Assembly (NCBI RefSeq): GCF_002899675.1 | Contig: NZ_PKUU01000008.1 | Coordinates: 124,001 to 188,000, forward strand | From: Clostridium sp. chh4-2 | GTDB lineage: Bacteria > Bacillota > Clostridia > Lachnospirales > Lachnospiraceae | DNA: 64,000 bases | Reading direction: 5' to 3' | Shown: piece after piece, positions 8,434-15,207 of the stretch | Layout: the number at the start of each line of letters is the position of its first letter | How positions within the stretch are numbered: the stretch's first letter is position 1 | Position numbers and translations under genes: made by a program | Notes under the pieces: generated by a model | Told to the model about the DNA's origin: nothing | What the model saw: only the letters and a program-made list of their open reading frames with translations | Database searches by the model: none

Positions 8434-9006
8434 ATGCTTGAAACATTAAAGAAGACAGACAGAACCAAGTACCGGCTGGCTGATTCGATGAAGGAATGTA
8501 TGAAGACCATACCGGTGGACAAGATTACGGTAAAGAATATTGTGGACGGCTGCGAGATGACGCGCCAGACATTTTACCGGAATTTTAAGGATAAATATGA
8601 TCTGATCAATTGGTATTTTGACAAATTGGTGCTGGAATCCTTTGAACAGATTGGCGTGGAGAAGACGATTGGAGAAAGTTTGACCCAGAAGTTTGAATTT
8701 ATACAGAATGAAAAGGTGTTTTTTACGGGAGCATTCCGCTCGGATGATTATAATTCTCTGAAGGAACATGATTTTGAGCTGATCCTGCAGTTTTATACGG
8801 ATCTGATCACCAGAAAGACCAAGATGCCTCTCAGCGAGGATATGCAATTTCTGCTGGAAATGTACTGCCGTGGATCTGTATACATGACCGTGAAATGGGT
8901 GCTGGGCGGGATGAAAAAAACGCCCGAAGAGATGTCAAAGGCTTTGGTGGAGGCGGTTCCGCCCAAATTGGGAGAGGTGCTGACAAAGCTGAATCTGCTG
9001 TCTTAA
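8434..9006 (+). CDS. TetR/AcrR-family regulator (DhaS-like)
   Basis: A 190-residue regulator. The N-terminal helix-turn-helix spans about residues 10-55 (DKITVKNIVDGCEMTRQTFYRNFKDKYDLINWYF), and the remainder is a helical ligand/dimer domain of the DhaS-like TetR type common in Firmicutes. GGGAGAAG precedes the ATG. It lies 340 bases before an iron-dependent alcohol dehydrogenase on the same strand, so it may control that gene. The intergenic inverted repeat GTGACATTT...AAATGTCAC (9047-9098) is a candidate site, but this is inference. Confidence 0.83.
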   Translation: MLETLKKTDRTKYRLADSMKECMKTIPVDKITVKNIVDGCEMTRQTFYRNFKDKYDLINWYFDKLVLESFEQIGVEKTIGESLTQKFEFIQNEKVFFTGAFRSDDYNSLKEHDFELILQFYTDLITRKTKMPLSEDMQFLLEMYCRGSVYMTVKWVLGGMKKTPEEMSKALVEAVPPKLGEVLTKLNLLS

Positions 9007-9046
9007 AATATGATTTTTGTATTAGGGAAATTTTGTTGTATACATT

Positions 9047-9098
9047 GTGACATTTGAGGCGATTTGTAACATATTTGACAAATCCATTTAAATGTCAC
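9047..9098. promoter_or_regulatory. Spaced inverted repeat GTGACATTT / AAATGTCAC
   Basis: Two perfect 9-bp half sites, 9047-9055 and 9090-9098, lie between the TetR gene and the alcohol dehydrogenase gene. A weaker TTTG...CAAA pair sits between them. The spacing (43 bp centre to centre, about four helical turns) suits a looping or double-dimer operator. Confidence 0.4.
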
Positions 9099-9117
9099 TT
9101 TCTTTTTTTGTGCATTG

Positions 9118-9135
9118 TTGTTAAAATAATAACAT
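9118..9135. promoter_or_regulatory. Candidate Rex-type redox operator
   Basis: TTGTTAA-AATA-ATAACAT matches the Firmicutes Rex consensus TTGTTAA-N4-TTAACAA, with a perfect left half and two mismatches on the right. Rex represses fermentative dehydrogenases when NADH is low, and an iron alcohol dehydrogenase is the next gene. This rests on sequence resemblance alone. Confidence 0.4.
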
Positions 9136-9138
9136 AAC

Positions 9139-9291
9139 GTAACTGTTCAGAGGGCGGAAATATTGATATAAAAATCAGTGTCAAGCTTGCTTGTAAGCGG
9201 ATTTTTATATCAATATTTCCATCGGAGGAATCTCCGATGCTTCTTGTATGGCCGTAGGCCATGCAAGAAGATGCCCCCTCTGAATAGTTAC
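9139..9291. repeat. 153-bp three-armed cloverleaf palindrome
   Basis: An outer 16-pair stem (9139-9154 with 9276-9291, one G-T pair) encloses three complete hairpins. Arm 1 is a 21-bp perfect stem (9156-9176 with 9200-9220). Arm 2 is ATCGGAG/CTCCGAT (9221-9238). Arm 3 is a 14-bp stem with one mismatch (9240-9270). Nearly every base is paired. It ends 54 bases before the alcohol dehydrogenase start, so it would sit in the mRNA leader. Origin unknown. Confidence 0.8.
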
Positions 9292-9345
9292 AATATAACA
9301 AAGAGAAAGCAATAAACACGTACATAAAAAAGGAGAAATGAAATC

Positions 9346-10494
9346 ATGGCAAACAGAATTGTATTGAATGAAACATCTTACCACGGCGCAGGCGCGATTC
9401 AGGAGATCGCAGCAGAAGTGAACAAAAGAGGATTTAAGAAAGCATTTGTATGCTCTGATCCGGATTTAATCAAATTCAATGTAACTTCAAAAGTAACCGA
9501 TGTTCTGGAAAAAGCCGGACTTCAGTATGAAATTTATTCAAACATCAAACCAAACCCAACAATTGAAAATGTACAGACCGGTGTGGCTGCATTTAAAGCA
9601 TCCGGCGCTGACTATATCATAGCAATCGGCGGCGGTTCTTCCATGGATACAGCAAAAGCAATTGGAACGATCATCACAAACCCAGAATTTGAAGATGTCA
9701 GAAGCTTAGAGGGAGTTGCTCCTACAAAGAACCCATGCGTTCCGATTATCGCAGTTCCTACAACCGCAGGTACGGCTGCAGAAGTTACCATCAACTATGT
9801 AATCACAGATGTTGAGAAAAAACGTAAATTCGTATGCGTTGACACTCATGATATCCCGGTAGTGGCTGTTGTTGACCCTGAGATGATGTCTTCCATGCCA
9901 AAGGGCCTGACCGCATCTACAGGAATGGATGCATTAACTCATGCAATCGAAGGATACACAACAAAAGGCGCATGGGAAATGACAGATATGTTCAACTTAA
10001 AGGCAATCGAAGTGATCGCCCGCTCTTTAAGAGGAGCAGTGAACAATACACCGGAAGGCCGCACTGACATGGCTCTCGGACAGTATCTGACAGGTATGGG
10101 ATTCTCCAACTGCGGACTGGGAATCGTTCACTCCATGGCTCACGCATTAGGCGCAGTTTATGATACTCCTCACGGTGTTGCAAATGCAATCCTGCTTCCA
10201 ACCGTTATGGAATTCAATGCGGAAGAAACAGGAGAAAAATACAAAGACATCGCAAAAGCTATGGGAGTTGAAGGCGTTGACAGCATGACTCAGGAAGAAT
10301 ACAGAAAAGCAGCTGTTGAAGCGGTGAAAAAACTGTCTCAGGATGTTGGTATTCCGGCTGACTTAAAAGCGATCGTGAAGGAAGAGGATATTCAGTTCCT
10401 GGCTGAATCAGCAGTGGCTGATGCATGTGCACCTGGAAATCCAAAAGATGCAAGCCTGGAGGACATTATTGCACTTTATAAATCTTTAATGTAA
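9346..10494 (+). CDS. Iron-containing alcohol dehydrogenase (FucO-like)
   Basis: A 382-residue group III alcohol dehydrogenase that interconverts an alcohol or diol and an aldehyde with NAD(H). The dinucleotide motif GGGSSMDTAKA lies near residue 98. The iron-binding run contains DALTHAIEGY and GLGIVHSMAHALGAVYDTPHG with the conserved histidines. It most resembles lactaldehyde/1,2-propanediol or butanol dehydrogenases. AAAAGGAGAAATGAAATC precedes the ATG. Codon use is notably uniform (many GCA, ACA, GGA and AAA codons), which suggests high expression. Large fold-back elements flank the gene on both sides, and a Rex-like site lies upstream. Confidence 0.9.
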   Translation: MANRIVLNETSYHGAGAIQEIAAEVNKRGFKKAFVCSDPDLIKFNVTSKVTDVLEKAGLQYEIYSNIKPNPTIENVQTGVAAFKASGADYIIAIGGGSSMDTAKAIGTIITNPEFEDVRSLEGVAPTKNPCVPIIAVPTTAGTAAEVTINYVITDVEKKRKFVCVDTHDIPVVAVVDPEMMSSMPKGLTASTGMDALTHAIEGYTTKGAWEMTDMFNLKAIEVIARSLRGAVNNTPEGRTDMALGQYLTGMGFSNCGLGIVHSMAHALGAVYDTPHGVANAILLPTVMEFNAEETGEKYKDIAKAMGVEGVDSMTQEEYRKAAVEAVKKLSQDVGIPADLKAIVKEEDIQFLAESAVADACAPGNPKDASLEDIIALYKSLM

Positions 10495-10520
10495 ATGTTT
10501 TATTTAACTGACTAAGAAAC

Positions 10521-10813
10521 GCCGGAAAGAAGGGGAAACCTGGGCGGGCGGCGGAACTGATAAGAGATAGGGGATTCGAGTTTCGACCCTAAGAGGTACT
10601 AAGGCCGTCAGAAACGGAAAAAGGCAGCGCGGCGCCATTCGCGATGAACTCTTTATGACTTCATCGCTCAAGGGCGCCTCAAATACTGATTCGGAATTCA
10701 GTATTTGTCTGCCTTTTTCCGTTTCTGCCGACCAAGTACCTCTAAGGGTCTGCAAACGATCCCCTATCTCTTATCAGTTCCGCCGCCCGCCCAGGTTTCC
10801 CCTTCTTTCCGGC
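10521..10813. repeat. 293-bp fold-back element, 55-bp perfect arms
   Basis: Bases 10521-10575 and 10759-10813 are exact reverse complements over 55 bp. Inside them a second imperfect stem (about 10586-10627 with 10709-10750) includes an exact 18-bp pairing (10610-10627 with 10709-10726). The centre holds two small hairpins: GCGATGAA/TTCATCGC inside GGCGCC/GGCGCC, and AAATACTGA/TCAGTATTT. There is no credible protein. It starts 27 bases after the alcohol dehydrogenase stop and could end transcription or be a MITE-like element. Confidence 0.85.
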
Positions 10814-10843
10814 TGTTGTTTGGCTAGCTGAGTAAAAAAATTT

Positions 10844-10972
10844 ATGTAAAGGGTGAAGGCTTTTGGTGAAATGCCTTCACGATTTAATGTAAAGGGTGAG
10901 GTCATTTTGCGAAATGCCTTGACGATTTAATGTAAAGGGTGAGGTCATTTTGCGAAATGCCTTGACGTTTAA
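10844..10972. repeat. Tandem array, 3 copies of a 43-bp palindromic unit
   Basis: Three units start at 10844, 10887 and 10930, each beginning ATGTAAAGGGTGA and ending GCCTT.ACG.TTTAA. Units 2 and 3 are almost identical; unit 1 keeps the GAAGGC/GCCTTC form. All are versions of the dispersed palindrome found at 15024, 55710 and 60075. The array lies between the fold-back element and the 3' end of the DUF1848 gene. Confidence 0.85.
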
Positions 10973-10996
10973 AGTAAATACCTGAGGGTATTTGAT

Positions 10997-11944
10997 TTAT
11001 GGGCGAAAAATGGGCAGTTTCAGCTGAAAATCTTTGGCGGTGGAAACTGCTCTTGGTTTTACCAGATCTTCTTCTGTTAAGGTACTGCAAAGGAGCGGTG
11101 AAATGGGATCGCATTCTTCTTTATTTCTGCTCAGAAGAGACGGGCTGTAGTTGGCGTAGCAGTAGGCGCATCCGTTGAAGCAGGTGTTGTAAGAGCCGAT
11201 ATCGATGCTGGAAGCACAGCCGCATTGAGATCGCTGGTTTTTATCTTTTTCCAGGGAGAGGGAGCAGTCTAAAATGCGCTCCAGAAGCATTTTATCGATG
11301 CAGCTTCCATGGTATATGCCGAATTCGCTCAGATCGATGGTTTCGGAGCAGGTGGTGAGGGTCAGGTGGTATTCGGCCGCTATTTGGGAAAATGCGGAGG
11401 CAATGGTTTTCATATCTTCTTCATTTAATGATTTTAAGGACAGTTCCCGGCTGTGGCGCATGACATTTTGATATAGGTCGATGAAACTGATCACCACTTG
11501 TTTTGTATAATTGCTCAGACGATGGGCAAACTGGCCGAATTGCTGGATATGGCGGTCGGCTGTCCAGGCGTCGTTTAAAAGAATTGGGTCGTATCTCCAA
11601 ATCACCCGGTCGGGGCCGATGCGTTCCGACAGCTTTTGAAATGTGGGAATCAGTGCTTCTGATTTGGACGGCAGATTTTTTTCGATCTCCGGGCCGTAAG
11701 GGGTCAGAGTGAACTGGAAATAATATGCGCGGCCGTTCAGAAGATCTAATTTGGGAATCATGGGAGCGGGATTTTTGCTCCAGAAAACGATTCCGTCCAC
11801 AACGTCCGGGGACAGAGGAATCCGGCTGACCTGGTGATAATTCATTGGATTGCGGGTCAGCACAAATCCTTCTTTCAGACGGTTGAAAAACCATTCACTG
11901 TGGCAGGCCGGGATATCGGTGCGGCGGCTGGCGCTGATTATCAT
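10997..11944 (-). CDS. DUF1848 family protein (predicted Fe-S protein)
   Basis: About 315 residues of the uncharacterised DUF1848 family, thought to share a fold with spore photoproduct lyase/radical SAM-type proteins. Typical features are ISASRRTDIPA at the start, GIVFWSKNP near residue 55, and a C-terminal cysteine cluster CGCASSIDIGSYNTC..CAYC likely to hold an iron-sulfur cluster. I chose the ATG at 11942-11944 because AAAGGAG stands 8 bases before it, whereas the ATG two codons earlier is only 2 bases from that site. It is divergent from the acetamidase gene and has no functional partner nearby. Confidence 0.8.
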   Translation of the reverse strand: MIISASRRTDIPACHSEWFFNRLKEGFVLTRNPMNYHQVSRIPLSPDVVDGIVFWSKNPAPMIPKLDLLNGRAYYFQFTLTPYGPEIEKNLPSKSEALIPTFQKLSERIGPDRVIWRYDPILLNDAWTADRHIQQFGQFAHRLSNYTKQVVISFIDLYQNVMRHSRELSLKSLNEEDMKTIASAFSQIAAEYHLTLTTCSETIDLSEFGIYHGSCIDKMLLERILDCSLSLEKDKNQRSQCGCASSIDIGSYNTCFNGCAYCYANYSPSLLSRNKEECDPISPLLCSTLTEEDLVKPRAVSTAKDFQLKLPIFRP

Positions 11945-12039
11945 GATCATATCTCCTTTTAGGGTTGAAATATCTTGCTGGTTTGATTATAGTTAATTGT
12001 ATCACAAAACCAGAAGTCAGGGTTAAAAATGGAGGTCAT

Positions 12040-12927
12040 ATGAGCAAAATAATATCGGGAAATTATGTCTATTTTATGGATAAAGAGGAAAAGCCTGTGG
12101 ACCGGGTTACACCCGGAGAAACGGTTACATTTGAAACGGTTGACTGCTTCGGAGGCCAGATGACGGAAGAAGGAACGGAGATCGGCGCTTTGGATTGGGA
12201 CAGGATCAATCCGGCCACCGGGCCTGTCTGGGTGGAGAATGCGAAGCCGGGAGACATTTTAAAAGTGGAGATTATAAAGATAGAGACCGGGGAGCTTGGA
12301 ATTATGGCAGCGCTTCCTATGGAAGGGGTGCTGGGCGGTAAAGTTCCTCATCCGGAAGTGCGCCGGATGCCGGTCAAAGACGGATATGTGGAATTTGGAG
12401 AAAATATTAAACTGCCAAAAAGGCCTATGATCGGCGTGATTGGGGTGGCTCCGGCAGGTGAAAAAATACCGTGCGGAACGCCTGGGGCGCACGGCGGAAA
12501 TATGGACAATACAAGAATTTCAGAAGGTTCCGTGCTGTACCTTCCTGTTTTTCAGGAGGGAGCTTTGTTTGCCATGGGAGATGTTCATGCGTGTATGGGC
12601 GATGGTGAAATTATGGTATCGGGCGTTGAGATTTCGGCTTCGGTAACTGTAAGGATCGATGTGATTAAGGGAAAAACCCTGAATAATCCGGCTTTGGAAG
12701 ATGAGCACGCATTTTATACCATCGCGTCGGAACAGAATTTGGAAGAGGCGGTAAAAAAGGCGGTTGAGGATATGCATGAAATTGTGCAGAAAAAGCTGGG
12801 GCTTGATTATAATAAGGCAGGAATGCTTTTAAGCGCTGCTGGCGACGTTCAGATATGCCAGGTGGTAGATCCTGAGAGAACGGCTCGTTTTTGTATGCCG
12901 AAGAGCATTTTGCCGGAAATATTTTAG
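12040..12927 (+). CDS. Acetamidase/formamidase family protein
   Basis: A 295-residue FmdA_AmdA-family amidase, hydrolysing short amides such as formamide or acetamide to the acid and ammonia. The family signature is visible as PATGPVWVENAKPGDIL, the PCGTPGAHGGNMDNT stretch, and GDVHACMGDGEI with its conserved acidic and histidine residues. GGAGGTCAT directly precedes the ATG at 12040; an in-frame start 75 bases upstream has no ribosome site. It is co-directional with the SIR2-like gene, 25 bases apart, and the two look like one operon. The physiological amide is unknown. Confidence 0.87.
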   Translation: MSKIISGNYVYFMDKEEKPVDRVTPGETVTFETVDCFGGQMTEEGTEIGALDWDRINPATGPVWVENAKPGDILKVEIIKIETGELGIMAALPMEGVLGGKVPHPEVRRMPVKDGYVEFGENIKLPKRPMIGVIGVAPAGEKIPCGTPGAHGGNMDNTRISEGSVLYLPVFQEGALFAMGDVHACMGDGEIMVSGVEISASVTVRIDVIKGKTLNNPALEDEHAFYTIASEQNLEEAVKKAVEDMHEIVQKKLGLDYNKAGMLLSAAGDVQICQVVDPERTARFCMPKSILPEIF

Positions 12928-12952
12928 GTGAGAGATAAGAGGAGTGTGACGG

Positions 12953-13543
12953 ATGAACGGGATCAGAGAGAGACTTGAGGACAGTGAAAAGGTGCTGGTG
13001 GGCCTTGGCGGGGAATGGAGAGGCGTTTCTTATGAAAAAATGAAGGAGCTTTTACAGGGCAGGGATTATTTTATAGTGACCACGGTTACGGATGGTAAGA
13101 TATTAGAAAGCGGTCTCGATCCGGCAAAGATTGTGGCTCCCTGCGGCAATGAGACGTGGAGGCAGTGTTCCAAATCCTGCACAAAAGACATTTGGGAGAT
13201 GGGAGAGGTACCGGACGGCCTATGTCCTCACTGCAAAGCGCCGCTGACGGGCAACACCATTAAGGCGGACCAGTATATTGAGGAAGGTTACCTTCCGCAG
13301 TGGTCTGTCTATACCAAATGGCTGACCGGGACATTGAATAAAAAGCTGGTGATTCTGGAACTGGGAGTTGGCTTCCAGACGCCGACCGTGGTGAGATGGC
13401 CATTTGAAAAGACCGCATTTTTCAACCAGAAATCCTATATGTACCGGATCAATGAAAAATTTTCCCAGATTACGGAAGAATTAAAGGGCCGGGCGGAAGG
13501 AATCGCGGAGAACTCGGTGGAATTTATCAATAAATTGCAGTAG
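12953..13543 (+). CDS. Short SIR2-like protein
   Basis: A 196-residue protein resembling the C-terminal half of a group of bacterial SIR2 (NAD-dependent deacylase-like) proteins. Supporting stretches are DYFIVTTVTDGKILESGLDP, the APCGNETWRQCSKSC segment, a CPHCKAPL zinc-ribbon-type pair, and a C-terminal LVILELGVGFQTPTVVRWPFE. The N-terminal Rossmann glycine motif (GAGIS) of true sirtuins is absent, and no HG catalytic histidine is seen. It may bind a nucleotide or zinc without deacylase activity. It sits 25 bases after the acetamidase gene, with GAGGAGTGTGACGG as ribosome site. Confidence 0.55.
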   Translation: MNGIRERLEDSEKVLVGLGGEWRGVSYEKMKELLQGRDYFIVTTVTDGKILESGLDPAKIVAPCGNETWRQCSKSCTKDIWEMGEVPDGLCPHCKAPLTGNTIKADQYIEEGYLPQWSVYTKWLTGTLNKKLVILELGVGFQTPTVVRWPFEKTAFFNQKSYMYRINEKFSQITEELKGRAEGIAENSVEFINKLQ

Positions 13544-13609
13544 TTTCATTGTAGAATGAAAATGCCTGTGATAAAATGTTGAAAAAAGCCAGAAGACAAG
13601 GAGCAACGC

Positions 13610-14215
13610 ATGATAGCGATTATTGATTATGACGCAGGAAATTTGAAGAGTGTGGAAAAGGCGCTGGCCGCTTTGGGAGAACAGCCGGTGATAACCAGAG
13701 ACCCGGAGCTTATATTATCGGCGGATAAGGTGATTCTGCCGGGGGTTGGGTCTTTTGGTGATGCGATGGGAAAGCTGCATCAGTATGGCCTTGTGGATGT
13801 GATCCGTCAGGTGGCGGAGAAGCAGATACCATTTTTAGGCATTTGTCTGGGACTTCAGCTGATGTTTGAACGAAGCGATGAAGCGCCGGGGGTGGAAGGG
13901 CTTGGTCTGTTAAAAGGGGAAATTTTAAGGATACCGGACTGTCCCGGGCTTAAAATCCCTCATATGGGGTGGAATTCGCTGGAAATCCGGCCGGGAGCCA
14001 AGCTTTATAAAGGAATTGAAGACGGCGCCTATGTTTATTTTGTACATTCTTACTATTTGAAGGCGGAGGATGAGGGGATTGTGGCAGCGTCCACACAGTA
14101 CAGCGCTCATATCCATGCGTCGGTGGAATCAGGCAGTCTGTTTGCCTGCCAGTTCCATCCGGAAAAGAGCAGCGACGTGGGCTTGAAAATCTTACAGAAT
14201 TTCATTCAATTATAA
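13610..14215 (+). CDS. hisH: Imidazole glycerol phosphate synthase, glutaminase subunit
   Basis: A 201-residue class I glutamine amidotransferase that feeds ammonia to HisF in histidine and purine-linked AICAR synthesis. The oxyanion motif PGVGSFGDAM, nucleophile C79 in GICLGLQLMF, and H183/E185 in QFHPEKSS complete the triad. A ribosome site AAGGAG and a plausible promoter (TTGTAG, 17 bp, TAAAAT at about 13576) precede it. hisF follows 29 bases later. No other his gene is in the window, so the rest of the pathway must lie elsewhere. Confidence 0.93.
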   Translation: MIAIIDYDAGNLKSVEKALAALGEQPVITRDPELILSADKVILPGVGSFGDAMGKLHQYGLVDVIRQVAEKQIPFLGICLGLQLMFERSDEAPGVEGLGLLKGEILRIPDCPGLKIPHMGWNSLEIRPGAKLYKGIEDGAYVYFVHSYYLKAEDEGIVAASTQYSAHIHASVESGSLFACQFHPEKSSDVGLKILQNFIQL

Positions 14216-14244
14216 AAGCACGCAGGTGCGGATAGGAGACTGAT

Positions 14245-15006
14245 ATGTTTACAAAAAGAATTATTCCTTGTCTGGATGTACATAATGGCCGCGTAGTAAA
14301 AGGCGTCAATTTTGTGAACCTGCGGGATGCCGGAGATCCGGTGGAAATCGCTGCGGCATATGATAAAGCCGGCGCGGACGAGCTTGTCTTTTTAGATATT
14401 ACGGCGTCTTCGGACGCCAGGGCGACGGTGGTCGATATGGTCCGCAGGGTTGCGGAAAAGGTATTCATTCCATTTACCGTGGGCGGAGGAATCCGCACGG
14501 TGGATGATTTCAGAATGCTTCTCAGGGAAGGTGCGGATAAGATATCCATCAATTCCTCTGCCATTAATACGCCTGAATTAATCAGTGAAGCAGCTGATAA
14601 ATTCGGAAGTCAGTGCGTGGTGGTGGCCATTGACGCCAGAAGACGGGAAGACGGTTCCGGCTGGAATGTATATAAAAACGGCGGAAGAATCGATACGGGA
14701 TTGGACGCCGTGGAATGGGCTGCGAAAGCGGACCGTTTGGGAGCCGGAGAGATTCTTCTCACCAGCATGGACTGTGACGGGACAAAGGCAGGATACGATA
14801 ACGAGCTGACGGCGCTGATTGCGGAAACGGTTTCCGTGCCTGTGATCGCGTCGGGCGGTGCGGGAACTATGGAACATTTTTATGATACGCTTACTGTTGG
14901 GAAGGCGGATGCGGCTTTGGCGGCTTCTCTGTTCCATTATAAGGAATTGGAGATCGTGGAATTGAAACGATATTTGAGGGACAGGGGAATTGCGGTCAGG
15001 TTGTAG
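14245..15006 (+). CDS. hisF: Imidazole glycerol phosphate synthase, cyclase subunit
   Basis: A 253-residue TIM-barrel enzyme that joins ammonia from HisH to PRFAR, yielding imidazole glycerol phosphate and AICAR. Catalytic D11 ([12 protein letters not shown]) and D130 (VVVAIDARR) are present, with phosphate-binding loops [18 protein letters not shown] and [10 protein letters not shown]. Length is typical. A tightly palindromic repeat begins 18 bases after its stop. Confidence 0.94.
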   Translation: MFTKRIIPCLDVHNGRVVKGVNFVNLRDAGDPVEIAAAYDKAGADELVFLDITASSDARATVVDMVRRVAEKVFIPFTVGGGIRTVDDFRMLLREGADKISINSSAINTPELISEAADKFGSQCVVVAIDARRREDGSGWNVYKNGGRIDTGLDAVEWAAKADRLGAGEILLTSMDCDGTKAGYDNELTALIAETVSVPVIASGGAGTMEHFYDTLTVGKADAALAASLFHYKELEIVELKRYLRDRGIAVRL

Positions 15007-15023
15007 GAGATTCGGAGAAGAGT

Positions 15024-15075
15024 TTTACATCAAGGGTGAAGGCATTTTCGAAAATGCCTTCACCCTTGATGTAAA
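15024..15075. repeat. 52-bp perfect palindrome after hisF
   Basis: Two 26-base arms with no loop: TTTACATCAAGGGTGAAGGC, then ATTTTC and its exact complement. It is the longest perfect member of the dispersed family. It starts 18 bases after the hisF stop, and no T-run follows. Confidence 0.88.
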
Positions 15076-15207
15076 TATTGAGCTGAAGTGCTTATGGTCT
15101 GTTTAACAAAATAAGCGAGGTTTTCTCCACCTCTACATGTGGAGGATGAATTGCCAAAAACAACTTGTGAAATAAAATATTATTGATGGAGATAACAAAG
15201 GAAAATT

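Noticed and set aside
10504..10755. 83-residue open frame in the fold-back element
   Set aside because: It is produced by the inverted arms; no ribosome site or protein pattern.
10844..10972. Possible CRISPR array
   Set aside because: The units are directly adjacent with a 43-bp period and no variable spacers, and no cas genes are present.
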